Assembly: GCA_964626415.1 (NCBI GenBank)
Contig: CAZVFH010000023.1
Coordinates: 1 to 13,655, forward strand
Direction of reading: 5' to 3'
Source of the DNA: CAZVFH01 sp964626415
Lineage (GTDB): Bacteria > Patescibacteriota > UBA1384 > XYA2-FULL-43-10 > CAINNR01
DNA: 13,655 bases
The notes below the pieces were generated by a model, which made no database searches, had not been told where the DNA came from, and was given only the letters and a program-made list of their open reading frames with translations. Below are positions 1 through 7,818 of this stretch, one piece after another. How positions within the stretch are numbered: position 1 is the first letter of the stretch; each line of letters opens with the position of its first letter. The position numbers and the translations under genes are program-made.

Positions 1-1
1 A

Positions 2-559
2 AAATTTGATCTGATTTTAATTATTGATCTTTTGGAACATTTGGAATCTGAAAAAACCGCAAAGATGACTTTGGACAATGCCCTAAAAAAACTCAATAAA
101 AATGGTCGCATCTACATTTCCGCACCAATCGAGTTGAACAAATTCTCTCTCACTTGGTTTTTTAGTAAGATTTCTCCCGCCAAAAAACTAACCAACAAAA
201 TTTTTGGGCACACCGTTCAATTTACTCCACAAGTTTTACATAAGTTAATTGATAAAAAACTAACCAAAATAATCAAAGAATTTTATAGTGTTCGGATAAT
301 AAGCCAACTTCAAGTTTTACTTTTCCTTTACATACCAAAAATCCTTCTCGAGACGATTTTTGGTAAAAAACAGGCTATGGCGCTTAGAGATTCCAATGAG
401 ATAATTGACAATAGTGATTACCGAACTTTAATTTGGATAAAAAAAATAATAATTTGGTTAAGCCGACCATTTGCCTACTTGGGCTATTATGAATCATATT
501 GGCGCCGTAATTCTAAATTCGCGGCAGGAAATATTCATTTGCTAATTGAAAGAAGGTAG
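2..559 (+). CDS. Class I SAM-dependent methyltransferase, C-terminal part (5' truncated by window edge)
   Basis: The reading frame is open from base 2, so the gene begins outside the window; the TTG at 32 is not needed as a start. The first residues read KFDLILIIDLLEHLE, the post-motif-II strand and acidic/LEH segment of class I (Methyltransf_11/23-like) SAM methyltransferases, followed by a helix and a GRIYISAP strand. The glycine-rich SAM-binding motif I must lie upstream and cannot be checked. The remaining ~130 residues are basic and partly hydrophobic (for example LQVLLFLYIPKILLETIF), as in methyltransferases that act on lipid-linked sugars or glycans. It ends with TAG at 557-559 and converges on the minus-strand operon. 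The substrate is not recognisable. The methyltransferase assignment is fairly secure; the glycan role is inferred only from its neighbours. Confidence 0.75.
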   Translation, partial: KFDLILIIDLLEHLESEKTAKMTLDNALKKLNKNGRIYISAPIELNKFSLTWFFSKISPAKKLTNKIFGHTVQFTPQVLHKLIDKKLTKIIKEFYSVRIISQLQVLLFLYIPKILLETIFGKKQAMALRDSNEIIDNSDYRTLIWIKKIIIWLSRPFAYLGYYESYWRRNSKFAAGNIHLLIERR

Positions 560-609
560 ATTAATAACGACTAAAGTGTCCCTTTTGGATTTTTTAACAC
601 CACACCGCT

Positions 610-621
610 ACAATATATTGT
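610..621. other. 12-bp perfect palindrome in the convergent gap
   Basis: In the 63-bp gap between the convergent genes, acaatatattgt is its own reverse complement and is followed on the plus strand by tttaattgt. As RNA it would give at most a 4-bp AU-rich stem, so it is a poor terminator. No better terminator was seen for either converging transcript. Confidence 0.25.
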
Positions 622-622
622 T

Positions 623-964
623 TTAATTGTCAACCTTTCGGCGATACTCGTTGAAGAGTTTTGCGACTGAGAATACTAAGGAACAAAAAGCTATGATGGC
701 AAAATTTTCGGCTATTGGATCCCTTATTAAAACTGAAGACACAGCCCATACAGTCAAAAGTGATAGAGCAATTTTTAGATAAAAATGACTCGACATTGGA
801 AAAAGGATAAAAAAAACAATATAACAAAGAGTGATAATATTGACTATATCCCAATAAAGATACGCACCTAAAATAAAAGCTAAGAATATTAGAACAACAT
901 CAATATATCGTTTCCGATGACATTTCTGAATAAAATCCACAATTTTTTTATAATTATTTTTCAT
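623..964 (-). CDS. Small polytopic membrane protein, unknown function
   Basis: A 113-residue protein I do not recognise. After a basic, cytoplasm-like N-terminus (KNNYKKIVDFIQKCHRKR), about four hydrophobic segments can be read at roughly residues 22-38, 42-57, 62-78 and 86-104, and it ends in a basic tail (NEYRRKVDN). The positive charges at both ends fit a four-helix protein with both termini inside. Its ATG at 964 directly follows the TAA (965-967) of the upstream gene, with no intervening base and no visible Shine-Dalgarno, so translation is probably coupled. It is the last gene of the operon containing the GT4::GT-C protein and the anchored ectoprotein, and may be an accessory subunit of that membrane glycosylation machinery (inference). 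A GtrA- or DUF-type small membrane protein is possible but not demonstrable by eye. Confidence 0.7.
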   Translation of the reverse strand: MKNNYKKIVDFIQKCHRKRYIDVVLIFLAFILGAYLYWDIVNIITLCYIVFFILFPMSSHFYLKIALSLLTVWAVSSVLIRDPIAENFAIIAFCSLVFSVAKLFNEYRRKVDN

Positions 965-2563
965 TTATTTAATTATTAGATTTGCATCAATGATAATTCT
1001 TTCAATTGAAAACATTGGACTTCGATTATATATATTATCATCTTTGTTATAAGTAACCTTAAGATAAATTCTTTTCTGCTCACCTGCACCAACTATTTGG
1101 AATTGCGTTTCAGCTTTCGGATTATTGCCTTTGATTTGCTCCACCTTTTGCCAGTTCTGCTCATCAAAGGAGTAATAATAGAAACATCTCTCGGTGTTAT
1201 TAACCCCACATGTTAGATTAAAATTGATCAGTGAAAAAGGAAAAACGGTATCAAATTGATAAACAAAGTAATTATTATCTTTTGCCAACGCTGAAATGCC
1301 TTTTCTTACATTGTCGTAAAAAACACCAGTATCGCTAAAATTTTTTCCCCAATCATAAAGATCAAAAAAATCTGTTACACTCCCAGATGATCTGTATGTA
1401 TATAGCCCCTGACCAGCTCCCAAATCTTCAATTGTGGCTCCAGCCAGAATTTTCTGGTCATTAACATACTTGTAATTGGCTGCGTAGAGTTTAAGGTAGA
1501 TATCACCAATTTCGTTTGCCTTCTCACCAACATTATTGACCCTAATACCCATTCCCTGATCATACATTTTCGAATTGTTGCTACCGTAAACCTGAAGGGT
1601 ATTAATCAAATTAAATTTAACATCCTTATTGTTAAAACCAACATAATATTTTTTGCCGACCTCTAGTTTCGCTGCCAATGGAATGTGGTAAAATCCTCTT
1701 CTGATTTTTAATTTTTTTTCTGCGATATTTTGATTAAAATAGTAATAAGCAATTCGTTTGCCAAGAATCACAGTGCCATTTTTTGGTTCACTGACTTCTC
1801 TGATCTCTAAATAATAACTTCCGAACCCTCCTGAGCCAATAAACTTAAGTTTAAAATCACCACCAGAAATCATCTCTGATTTAGCAGTAAATATTTCACC
1901 GAAAAATTCATCACTACGGGTAAATTTAAACGGCTGGTTTGTTTCTTTTACACCAGTATCGAGCACAACTTGATCAACATTTACTTCCCCGCTCAAGGTT
2001 GGTTTTAAGCTTTTTGTCTGGTAGATGTTGTCCACTGCCAATCGGTTATAACGAATATTTGACACTTCTATTGTGTTGCCATAATTATCAATTTCTCCTT
2101 TGTCAAAATAAAGATTTCCATAGCGGTTATCAGCAACAAAAATCAACTCAACATGTTTTATCCCTGTTTGCAATGTAGTCTCAATTAAGCCGACTTGTTG
2201 TTGACTCAAAGGTGAATCAAGAAAAACTTGAAGTTTGTTTTTAAATTGTTCATCAAATAAATTATTGTTGTTAGTGACACGAATATCAAAAGTCAACCTG
2301 CCAACATCACCAGGGGTAGTAGTGAGTAAGTTATTGACAAGCAAAGAAGAAGAATCAGGCATTATATAGTAAATTCCTGTCATGGTCATATGTAATTGCT
2401 CAAACTGATCGGCAATATCCTGTTGCGATTTATCATGGTAGGTGAAGTTTCCACCAAACAAAAACACTACGACAAAAATTACTAATACAATAAAATATAT
2501 TCGGTACTTTTTCAGCGCTTGATAGACAATAGTTGATTTATTTTGCATGCTCTTATTTACCAT
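965..2563 (-). CDS. N-terminally anchored, beta-rich extracytoplasmic protein, unknown function
   Basis: This 532-residue protein has a short basic N-terminus, one strong transmembrane segment at about residues 22-37 (IYFIVLVIFVVVFLFG) and a long polar remainder. That fits a type II anchored or uncleaved signal-sequence protein with about 490 residues outside the membrane. The ectodomain has alternating hydrophobic residues, many Y/F/N and G turns (GGFGSYYLEIREVSEP, GKKYYVGFNNKD), typical of stacked beta-sandwich modules. Its C-terminal ~130 residues (YYYSFDEQNWQKVEQIKG ... KRIYLKVTYNKDD) resemble carbohydrate-binding or sialidase-like beta-sandwiches. Two cysteines in CGVNNTERC could form a disulfide. 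The ATG at 2563 has an AGGAG eight bases upstream, within the preceding gene, and overlaps that gene's end by 11 nt. Co-translation with the GT-C protein suggests an outer-face partner or the glycosylated substrate. No catalytic motif was seen. Confidence 0.75.
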   Translation of the reverse strand: MVNKSMQNKSTIVYQALKKYRIYFIVLVIFVVVFLFGGNFTYHDKSQQDIADQFEQLHMTMTGIYYIMPDSSSLLVNNLLTTTPGDVGRLTFDIRVTNNNNLFDEQFKNKLQVFLDSPLSQQQVGLIETTLQTGIKHVELIFVADNRYGNLYFDKGEIDNYGNTIEVSNIRYNRLAVDNIYQTKSLKPTLSGEVNVDQVVLDTGVKETNQPFKFTRSDEFFGEIFTAKSEMISGGDFKLKFIGSGGFGSYYLEIREVSEPKNGTVILGKRIAYYYFNQNIAEKKLKIRRGFYHIPLAAKLEVGKKYYVGFNNKDVKFNLINTLQVYGSNNSKMYDQGMGIRVNNVGEKANEIGDIYLKLYAANYKYVNDQKILAGATIEDLGAGQGLYTYRSSGSVTDFFDLYDWGKNFSDTGVFYDNVRKGISALAKDNNYFVYQFDTVFPFSLINFNLTCGVNNTERCFYYYSFDEQNWQKVEQIKGNNPKAETQFQIVGAGEQKRIYLKVTYNKDDNIYNRSPMFSIERIIIDANLIIK

Positions 2564-5500
2564 CCAAGTATCTCCTTCTAATAATTTTTAATCCTAAAAT
2601 ATAAATCAATGCGGAAAATAGCGAAATCAGTGTGATTGCCAAACTTTGATAAAAGAACCGCTGTGGCGCAAATTCCATTACCAGCTCTAGATCAAAACTG
2701 CCATCTGAATTTTGTCGGCAGAGATTATTATCATGGCAATATTCTTGGCTATCCATCAGCCAAGAATTGGCATAACTATTTGCGACAAAGTGATTGTTTT
2801 CGTTAATAGCCGCTTTTTCCAGCCAAGTTTCATAAACTTTACCTGCGGATAAATTGTCATTTTGAATTGTACCGACAAAATTTCTTGAGACAAAGTCAAT
2901 TGTATATTTATGTTTTCCATCCAGCTTTTTTTTACCATTAACCCACTTGTAATAGCTTTGTTCTTTTTCTTCAGCATCACCGAGGGTTGAAACAATCCCC
3001 TGATTTATGTAATCCGTTAGTGTTGAGTAGTCTGCTTGAAAATTAACACTTTCGGGAAAGTTTTTCCAGTTGGATAATTGCTCAATCAATTCATTTTTAT
3101 CTTTGCTGTTAGTAATCTTTTTTTCATAGAGTTTCCACCCATCATCGAATGATTCGGAAAATACTAGTGGAAATTTACCATTTGCATTATGAATAATTAT
3201 TCGATATTTTGTCGGATTAATTTTTCGATATTCGACTACTGGCATGCTCTTGGTTTCAGCCGGTAAATTATTTAAACTTTCTAGCTTCCTTTGGTTCTGG
3301 ATGGTATAGAAAATTACATCATTAATTTTATCACTGACTGCAACAGGTGGTCGATCAATCGATAACTTGTCAGAAATCTTTGATTCTTGAGCAATATACA
3401 AATGTGGTAAGAATTTTTCCGCTTTAATGTCTTTAAATTGCAAAAAGCCGAACTCTTGAGCTGGAGAAAAATCTGATAGATCTGGATTATCTTTCTCGCC
3501 GCCAACATAAAGTGTTGAATCAACTAATCCCAAACCAATGTTATGCTTTGATGTCGTGGAAAATATTTTATCATAACCGACATTGGCGCGCTGATATAAA
3601 AAAGAATAAATACTGGAGCCAAAATATCCCCAACTCGTATTGATATATGATAAATCACTAGTGAAATTTAAAAGCTTGGCATCAATTTTATTGTTATTAA
3701 CATAATTCTGCGACTGAAAATATTCGTCTGGAATTTTCAAACCATTGGCGTTTATATTAATTTTCTTATTGCCTACCGGATTAAGATTGCGATAATATTG
3801 ACCGTTAATAAGTGGATAGTTTGCAATGATTAATAGCGAAAAGAGAAGCAGGAAAGTAATTACCTTGTTTTTTCCCAAGCGATTAAGAAAAGCAAAAAGC
3901 AAAACAGCATAAAAAATTGAAACAAAAAAAACAGCCCCAGCGGTCGTTCGTAAAAAAGCCAAAACTGAAATATTGGAAACCAAAAATTCATAAATAAAGC
4001 CAGTTGGTTCATTGGGGCCGATAGCAAAGATTAAATAAATTATTGTCAAAAGCAAAAAAATTAACTCAATCTTTGAATTTTCATCATTTTTCTTTCTCGA
4101 CCAAAAACTAATAACAACCAAAATGATGATCAAGACATTGACAGCAATAGACAGTCGATTTTTGTTAAATTGCCGCCCATCAAGCATGTTCAGATTAACA
4201 TTATTATGATGAAGTTGGAACATTTTATTGATCGTCGCCACATTGGCGTCCATCATTTGACCTGAATCTTTGTAGCCATCCTTTGTGTGAATGTTGTAGC
4301 GCTCGGGCGAATACGAAAATCCGAAATAAACTAAGGGAATCAGCATATAAGACAATAATAATATAATAAGAATAAACTTTCGGTATTCTATGGCTACCAA
4401 GCGGAAATTAATTATTTTTAAGGATAAGCCGGCAATTATGGTGACAAAACCTATAATAAAAAGATGAACTAGATATTTCGGATTTGGTAGATCAAAAGTG
4501 GACATAAAAACGACAACATTAATTCCAATGATGTCAGAAATAAAAATCTTTTTATGTTTTAATACCTTAAATACCAAATAAACAAACCAAGGAGCAAAGG
4601 TATAAATAAATACGTAGTGCCCACCATTTAATAACGCTGGTGACAATAGATAAAATATTATCGGAAGAGCTAAAAAGTATTTTTTTTCTGGGCGGTAAAT
4701 CAAATCAACCAACTTATAAATACCTATTCCTGCAAATAGGGTTAATAAAAAAAGATAAGCGCTGGATACTTGGAATATAGACAGATGCAAAACTTGCACT
4801 AACCAGTAAGTGGCGTAAAAAAAATAATAGTTCTGGACAAAATATGCACCGTTATTACTATCAAGCCATTGGTATGTAAATTTGGCAATCCCTTGATAGT
4901 CAAATGGAAGGATAATATCTCCACCAATTAACAACCGTCCCCAAGTGTGATAGACCGGAATTAAAGAGATTAGAATGATTAAAACAACCGGCAAAATATT
5001 CAGCACACTCTGAAATAATGATTTATTTAAATTTAATTTGCTTTGTTTAAACATTTTGTTTTTTTGTTCCTTAATGATGTTCGTGTGTTCAATCTTGGCA
5101 ATCCTTTCCCAGCTTAATCCTTCAATGAGCATCTTTCCGTTTTTATTCCCAAAAGATTTTTCTTTAAACAATTTAATCACACTTTCCGCGACAGTTTGAT
5201 AGTCGCCTTGCTTAAACAACTCAACTTCATTATTTCGATAGAATTTGTAAGGAGGTAAAAAGTATACAAAACACTTTATACCAGAGACAACAGCTTCGGC
5301 TAATGATACAGAAAAACTTTCATCCTCGCTAAATAACCAGAAACACTTGCTGGATTTAATAATATTGTATTTTTCTACACCAGTTTTGTAGCCCAGAAAT
5401 TGGATGTTTTTCGATAACCTGTATTGATTAATAGCATTCCTAAAATTCTTTTCCGTAACAACATCTCCTGTACCCATAATTGCTAACTGAAATTTTGGGA

Positions 5501-6224
5501 AGCTTTTTTTCACAATTTTAAGCACTTTGAGCATCTCATAAATCCCCTTGGCTTCATTTATTCTTCCAATGAAAAGCGCGTCAATACCGTATTTCTTGCT
5601 TTTTTTAGCTTTTTTAATTAGTTCGGTCTCAACACCATTCCCAGTTAATACAATTTGATCTTTTTCAAATCTGTGCTGTAAAAGGAACCTTGATAAGTCA
5701 TTGGATATTGCAAAAATCTTATCGGCTTTCCTTATCAATGTGCTACTAATTTTAAAGAATAACCAATTTAAAAAGCGGACAATTTTATTTCCAGACCCAG
5801 TAAAAGGCACCGTATTGTCAAAAACCGTCGCCCAGATAAAATCAACTTTTTTTAACTTTAGAAAATAAGGCATTAATACTAGATCAAGAACCGATGAAAT
5901 ACAAAAAATTATCGGGTATTCCCCTTTGATTTGGGTAAGATACTTGCGCGACAAGAGGTTGCGGCGCAAACATTCAAGAGTAAATCCCAACCTATCGGAG
6001 GGTTCGCGGCAGTTTTTCAATTCGATAAAATTACAAGGTCTTAATTGGCGAGTTTGGTCTAATTTATTTTTCAACCCAGCACTCAGAAAAACTGCAACTT
6101 CGTAGCCCATGTCTTGCCAATATCTGATTTTGTAAGTCAAAGCAATAATATTACCTGATACTGGGAAAGTATTTAAGTTAAATAGAATTTTTTTATTTTT
6201 TCCTGTTATTTTTTTCACAAACAT
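2553..6224 (-). CDS. Fused GT4 glycosyltransferase and GT-C/YfhO-like polytopic membrane glycosyltransferase
   Basis: This 1223-residue, two-part protein begins with a GT-B fold GT4 enzyme at residues 1-~385. The GT4 part has an acceptor-side loop (FPVSGNIIALTYKI), ISNDLSRFLL, the donor-domain start FIGRINEAKGIYEMLKVLK, and an EX7E motif with E302 and E310 in EDESFSVSLAEAV. From M391 it becomes a membrane protein: a first helix at ~408-425, then LLIGGDIILPFD (D436, D442) typical of the first outer loop of GT-C enzymes, roughly eleven more helices, and an extracytoplasmic domain containing FSESFDDGW (1022-1030), seen in YfhO/AftD-like proteins. A final helix at ~1195-1213 leads into a basic tail. 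The GT4 half should use nucleotide sugar in the cytoplasm; the GT-C half should use lipid-phosphate sugar outside. Its start overlaps the upstream methyltransferase by 32 nt. The junction falls on an A7 run, so the fusion may be real, slippage-controlled or a sequence error. The sugar specificity is unknown. Confidence 0.85.
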   Translation of the reverse strand: MFVKKITGKNKKILFNLNTFPVSGNIIALTYKIRYWQDMGYEVAVFLSAGLKNKLDQTRQLRPCNFIELKNCREPSDRLGFTLECLRRNLLSRKYLTQIKGEYPIIFCISSVLDLVLMPYFLKLKKVDFIWATVFDNTVPFTGSGNKIVRFLNWLFFKISSTLIRKADKIFAISNDLSRFLLQHRFEKDQIVLTGNGVETELIKKAKKSKKYGIDALFIGRINEAKGIYEMLKVLKIVKKSFPKFQLAIMGTGDVVTEKNFRNAINQYRLSKNIQFLGYKTGVEKYNIIKSSKCFWLFSEDESFSVSLAEAVVSGIKCFVYFLPPYKFYRNNEVELFKQGDYQTVAESVIKLFKEKSFGNKNGKMLIEGLSWERIAKIEHTNIIKEQKNKMFKQSKLNLNKSLFQSVLNILPVVLIILISLIPVYHTWGRLLIGGDIILPFDYQGIAKFTYQWLDSNNGAYFVQNYYFFYATYWLVQVLHLSIFQVSSAYLFLLTLFAGIGIYKLVDLIYRPEKKYFLALPIIFYLLSPALLNGGHYVFIYTFAPWFVYLVFKVLKHKKIFISDIIGINVVVFMSTFDLPNPKYLVHLFIIGFVTIIAGLSLKIINFRLVAIEYRKFILIILLLSYMLIPLVYFGFSYSPERYNIHTKDGYKDSGQMMDANVATINKMFQLHHNNVNLNMLDGRQFNKNRLSIAVNVLIIILVVISFWSRKKNDENSKIELIFLLLTIIYLIFAIGPNEPTGFIYEFLVSNISVLAFLRTTAGAVFFVSIFYAVLLFAFLNRLGKNKVITFLLLFSLLIIANYPLINGQYYRNLNPVGNKKININANGLKIPDEYFQSQNYVNNNKIDAKLLNFTSDLSYINTSWGYFGSSIYSFLYQRANVGYDKIFSTTSKHNIGLGLVDSTLYVGGEKDNPDLSDFSPAQEFGFLQFKDIKAEKFLPHLYIAQESKISDKLSIDRPPVAVSDKINDVIFYTIQNQRKLESLNNLPAETKSMPVVEYRKINPTKYRIIIHNANGKFPLVFSESFDDGWKLYEKKITNSKDKNELIEQLSNWKNFPESVNFQADYSTLTDYINQGIVSTLGDAEEKEQSYYKWVNGKKKLDGKHKYTIDFVSRNFVGTIQNDNLSAGKVYETWLEKAAINENNHFVANSYANSWLMDSQEYCHDNNLCRQNSDGSFDLELVMEFAPQRFFYQSLAITLISLFSALIYILGLKIIRRRYLDGK
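5052..5066 (-). other. Slippery A AAA AAC heptamer at the GT4/GT-C boundary, with an internal ATG
   Basis: On the minus strand the zero frame here reads caA AAA AAC aaa ATG. This is an in-frame X XXY YYZ heptamer (A7 run at 5059-5065, C at 5058) immediately before Met391 of the fused protein. A -1 shift, or one additional A, continues as caa aat gtt taa and ends the GT4 at 392 residues. That stop would overlap the internal ATG (5054-5052) by 8 nt (ATGTTTAA), the same geometry as the GT2/methyltransferase overlap at 6818-6825. AAGGA lies 13 nt upstream of the internal ATG, a weak ribosome site. Whether slippage happens is not shown by the sequence. Confidence 0.45.
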
Positions 6225-6825
6225 AAATTAAATTATAGGCTAAGAGCCCGGATAGAAATGGAAAAAAGTTAATTAATAAACCAAAAGTATTTGATGAATA
6301 GTATTCACTGATAATTTTTAAATCGGAATCTTCAAGCATTTTTCTTGCTGATTTGCGAGTATATAAGTGCAGGTGAGTTTTATCCAGTATCCCAGCTTCT
6401 GAATAATCCAACACCCCAAACAACAAATTGAATCTGGTGGTAAAATTCGCCACATTTGGCAACGAAACAATTATTTGACCATATTCGGCTAAATTATTTC
6501 TGATAAAATAATTCAAGGCATACTGAGGATAAATTAAGTGTTCCAATAAATCAGCGAATATAATCAGATCGAATCGAGATTTAATACTTGTTTTATATGG
6601 GCAAGAATTTAGGTCAACCAAATAAGTTTTAACATAGCCACCCTTGCCAGCCACTTTCAAAGCTATTGGATCAAAATCAATACCAGTGAATTCATTGCAC
6701 TCAGCGGTAATTTTTTTTAAGTACCCCTTATTGCAACCTATGTCCAAAATTCTCTTTTTTTTATGACCGATAATTTTTGCAATAATTTGATGCGTACCAA
6801 ACTTGTATTTGTTTAATTTATACAT
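6193..6825 (-). CDS. Class I SAM-dependent methyltransferase (Methyltransf_23-like)
   Basis: A 210-residue enzyme with a clear SAM site: motif I LDIGCNKG (residues 27-34), the acidic ribose-binding strand end GIDFDP (D50), FDLIIFADLLEHL as the motif III/IV strand, and a GQIIVSLPNVAN strand. The pattern SLPNVANFTTRFNLLFG...DYSEAGILDKTHLHLYT is typical of methyltransferases found in O-antigen and other glycan clusters. The C-terminal 30 residues are hydrophobic (GLLINFFPFLSGLLAYNLIYV), suggesting membrane association. The ATG at 6825 overlaps the GT2 stop by 8 nt (ATGTATAA), and the 3' end overlaps the GT4::GT-C gene by 32 nt, so it sits inside one co-translated block. It probably methylates a sugar or lipid-linked glycan intermediate (inference); the acceptor is unknown. 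Confidence 0.85.
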   Translation of the reverse strand: MYKLNKYKFGTHQIIAKIIGHKKKRILDIGCNKGYLKKITAECNEFTGIDFDPIALKVAGKGGYVKTYLVDLNSCPYKTSIKSRFDLIIFADLLEHLIYPQYALNYFIRNNLAEYGQIIVSLPNVANFTTRFNLLFGVLDYSEAGILDKTHLHLYTRKSARKMLEDSDLKIISEYYSSNTFGLLINFFPFLSGLLAYNLIYVCEKNNRKK

Positions 6826-7816
6826 GATTTTGGGGTCGGGTATTCGGCAGACCAGCCGTAAATAATAGTCTCAATTTTGCGCTACCTTTATAAGTTTTTC
6901 CCAAAATCTGCCAATCAGATACAATTCGTTTTTGCTGAACGATGTGCCTCTTCCTAATTATTGATGACAGATGGCTCAAAATCCACCACCATGCGCGTGG
7001 ATAACAGAGCGCTAAACTAAATCGGCCAGTTAGAGTAAAAACAATAATTTCAAATAAATTGATAATAAAATTTATTGGTAAAACAAAAATTAAGATTATA
7101 AGAGAATAGTTTTTTAATAGATTTTGATAAATATTTTTTTCACCTAAATAACGCCTAAAAGTCGTGGTAATAAATTGTTTATCTTTGACACTACCACCAG
7201 CTACTGTGCCGCCGCTAAAATGGTAAATAAAAGCATCGGGGTCAAAAACAAGACTGACTCCACAGAGATGCGCTCGCCAAGAAAGATCAACATCTTCCTG
7301 AAATACAAAATAATCCGGATCAAATTCTCCCAGTTTTTTGAAAGTCAGTCGCTTAATAAAAATCGCTGCCCCATCAGCAAAAAATTTCCCGGAGGTTGGA
7401 CAACCTAAAATGTCTATTCCATTACCAAATGTCAGTAGCTTGCCATCGAACGTTAATTGTTTGGGAACTAATATTGAGGTCGGGCGCTTTTCATTTTTAA
7501 TAAGATATTTGAGACAATTTTTATCGATCTTCGTATCCGGATTCAAAATAAAGAGATATTCTCCGACTGCCTTCCTGGCCAAAAGATTATTTCCGGCGGC
7601 AAATCCAATATTCTTCCCCTGAAACAACTTTATAGCTGGATATTTTTTTTGGTATTTTTTGATCAGCTCTATCGTTTTATCGGTCGAACCGCCATCGTAG
7701 ACTAGAACTTCAAACGGTTTATGACCACCAACAAAAATTGCCGTGAAATAATCATCAACAAAATTTTCGACATTTAAAGTTACGGTTATGATGGATATCG
7801 TATCTTTCATAAACAT
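6818..7816 (-). CDS. Family 2 (GT-A) glycosyltransferase, rhamnosyl/galactofuranosyl-transferase-like
   Basis: A 332-residue inverting GT2 enzyme. Its motifs, in order: the nucleotide-binding N-terminus TISIITVTLNVENF, DGGSTDKT (residues 41-48), KNIGFAAGNN (68-77), the DXD-equivalent NPDT (D94), the acceptor segment DGAAIFIKR, and FQEDVDLSWR (172-181), which carries the likely catalytic acid/base region. This is the arrangement of WcaA/RfbF-like rhamnosyl- and related transferases. Residues ~237-262 form one or two hydrophobic helices, tethering the enzyme to the inner face of the membrane. I chose the ATG at 7816, two bases after the epimerase stop, for coupled translation; ATG 7810 is equally good, and an in-frame TTG at 7837 has no ribosome site. 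It should transfer a sugar from a nucleotide donor to a lipid-linked glycan. Donor and acceptor cannot be read from sequence. Confidence 0.9.
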   Translation of the reverse strand: MFMKDTISIITVTLNVENFVDDYFTAIFVGGHKPFEVLVYDGGSTDKTIELIKKYQKKYPAIKLFQGKNIGFAAGNNLLARKAVGEYLFILNPDTKIDKNCLKYLIKNEKRPTSILVPKQLTFDGKLLTFGNGIDILGCPTSGKFFADGAAIFIKRLTFKKLGEFDPDYFVFQEDVDLSWRAHLCGVSLVFDPDAFIYHFSGGTVAGGSVKDKQFITTTFRRYLGEKNIYQNLLKNYSLIILIFVLPINFIINLFEIIVFTLTGRFSLALCYPRAWWWILSHLSSIIRKRHIVQQKRIVSDWQILGKTYKGSAKLRLLFTAGLPNTRPQNHV

Positions 7817-7818
7817 TG

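Noticed and set aside
560..622. Bidirectional terminator between the convergent genes
   Set aside because: The only stems (the 12-bp palindrome and tcc/gga before a T-run) are 3-4 bp and too weak to call.
6193..6224. Another A AAA AAT slippery run at the methyltransferase end
   Set aside because: A-rich heptamers are expected by chance in this composition, and both genes already have their own start and stop, so slippage explains nothing here.
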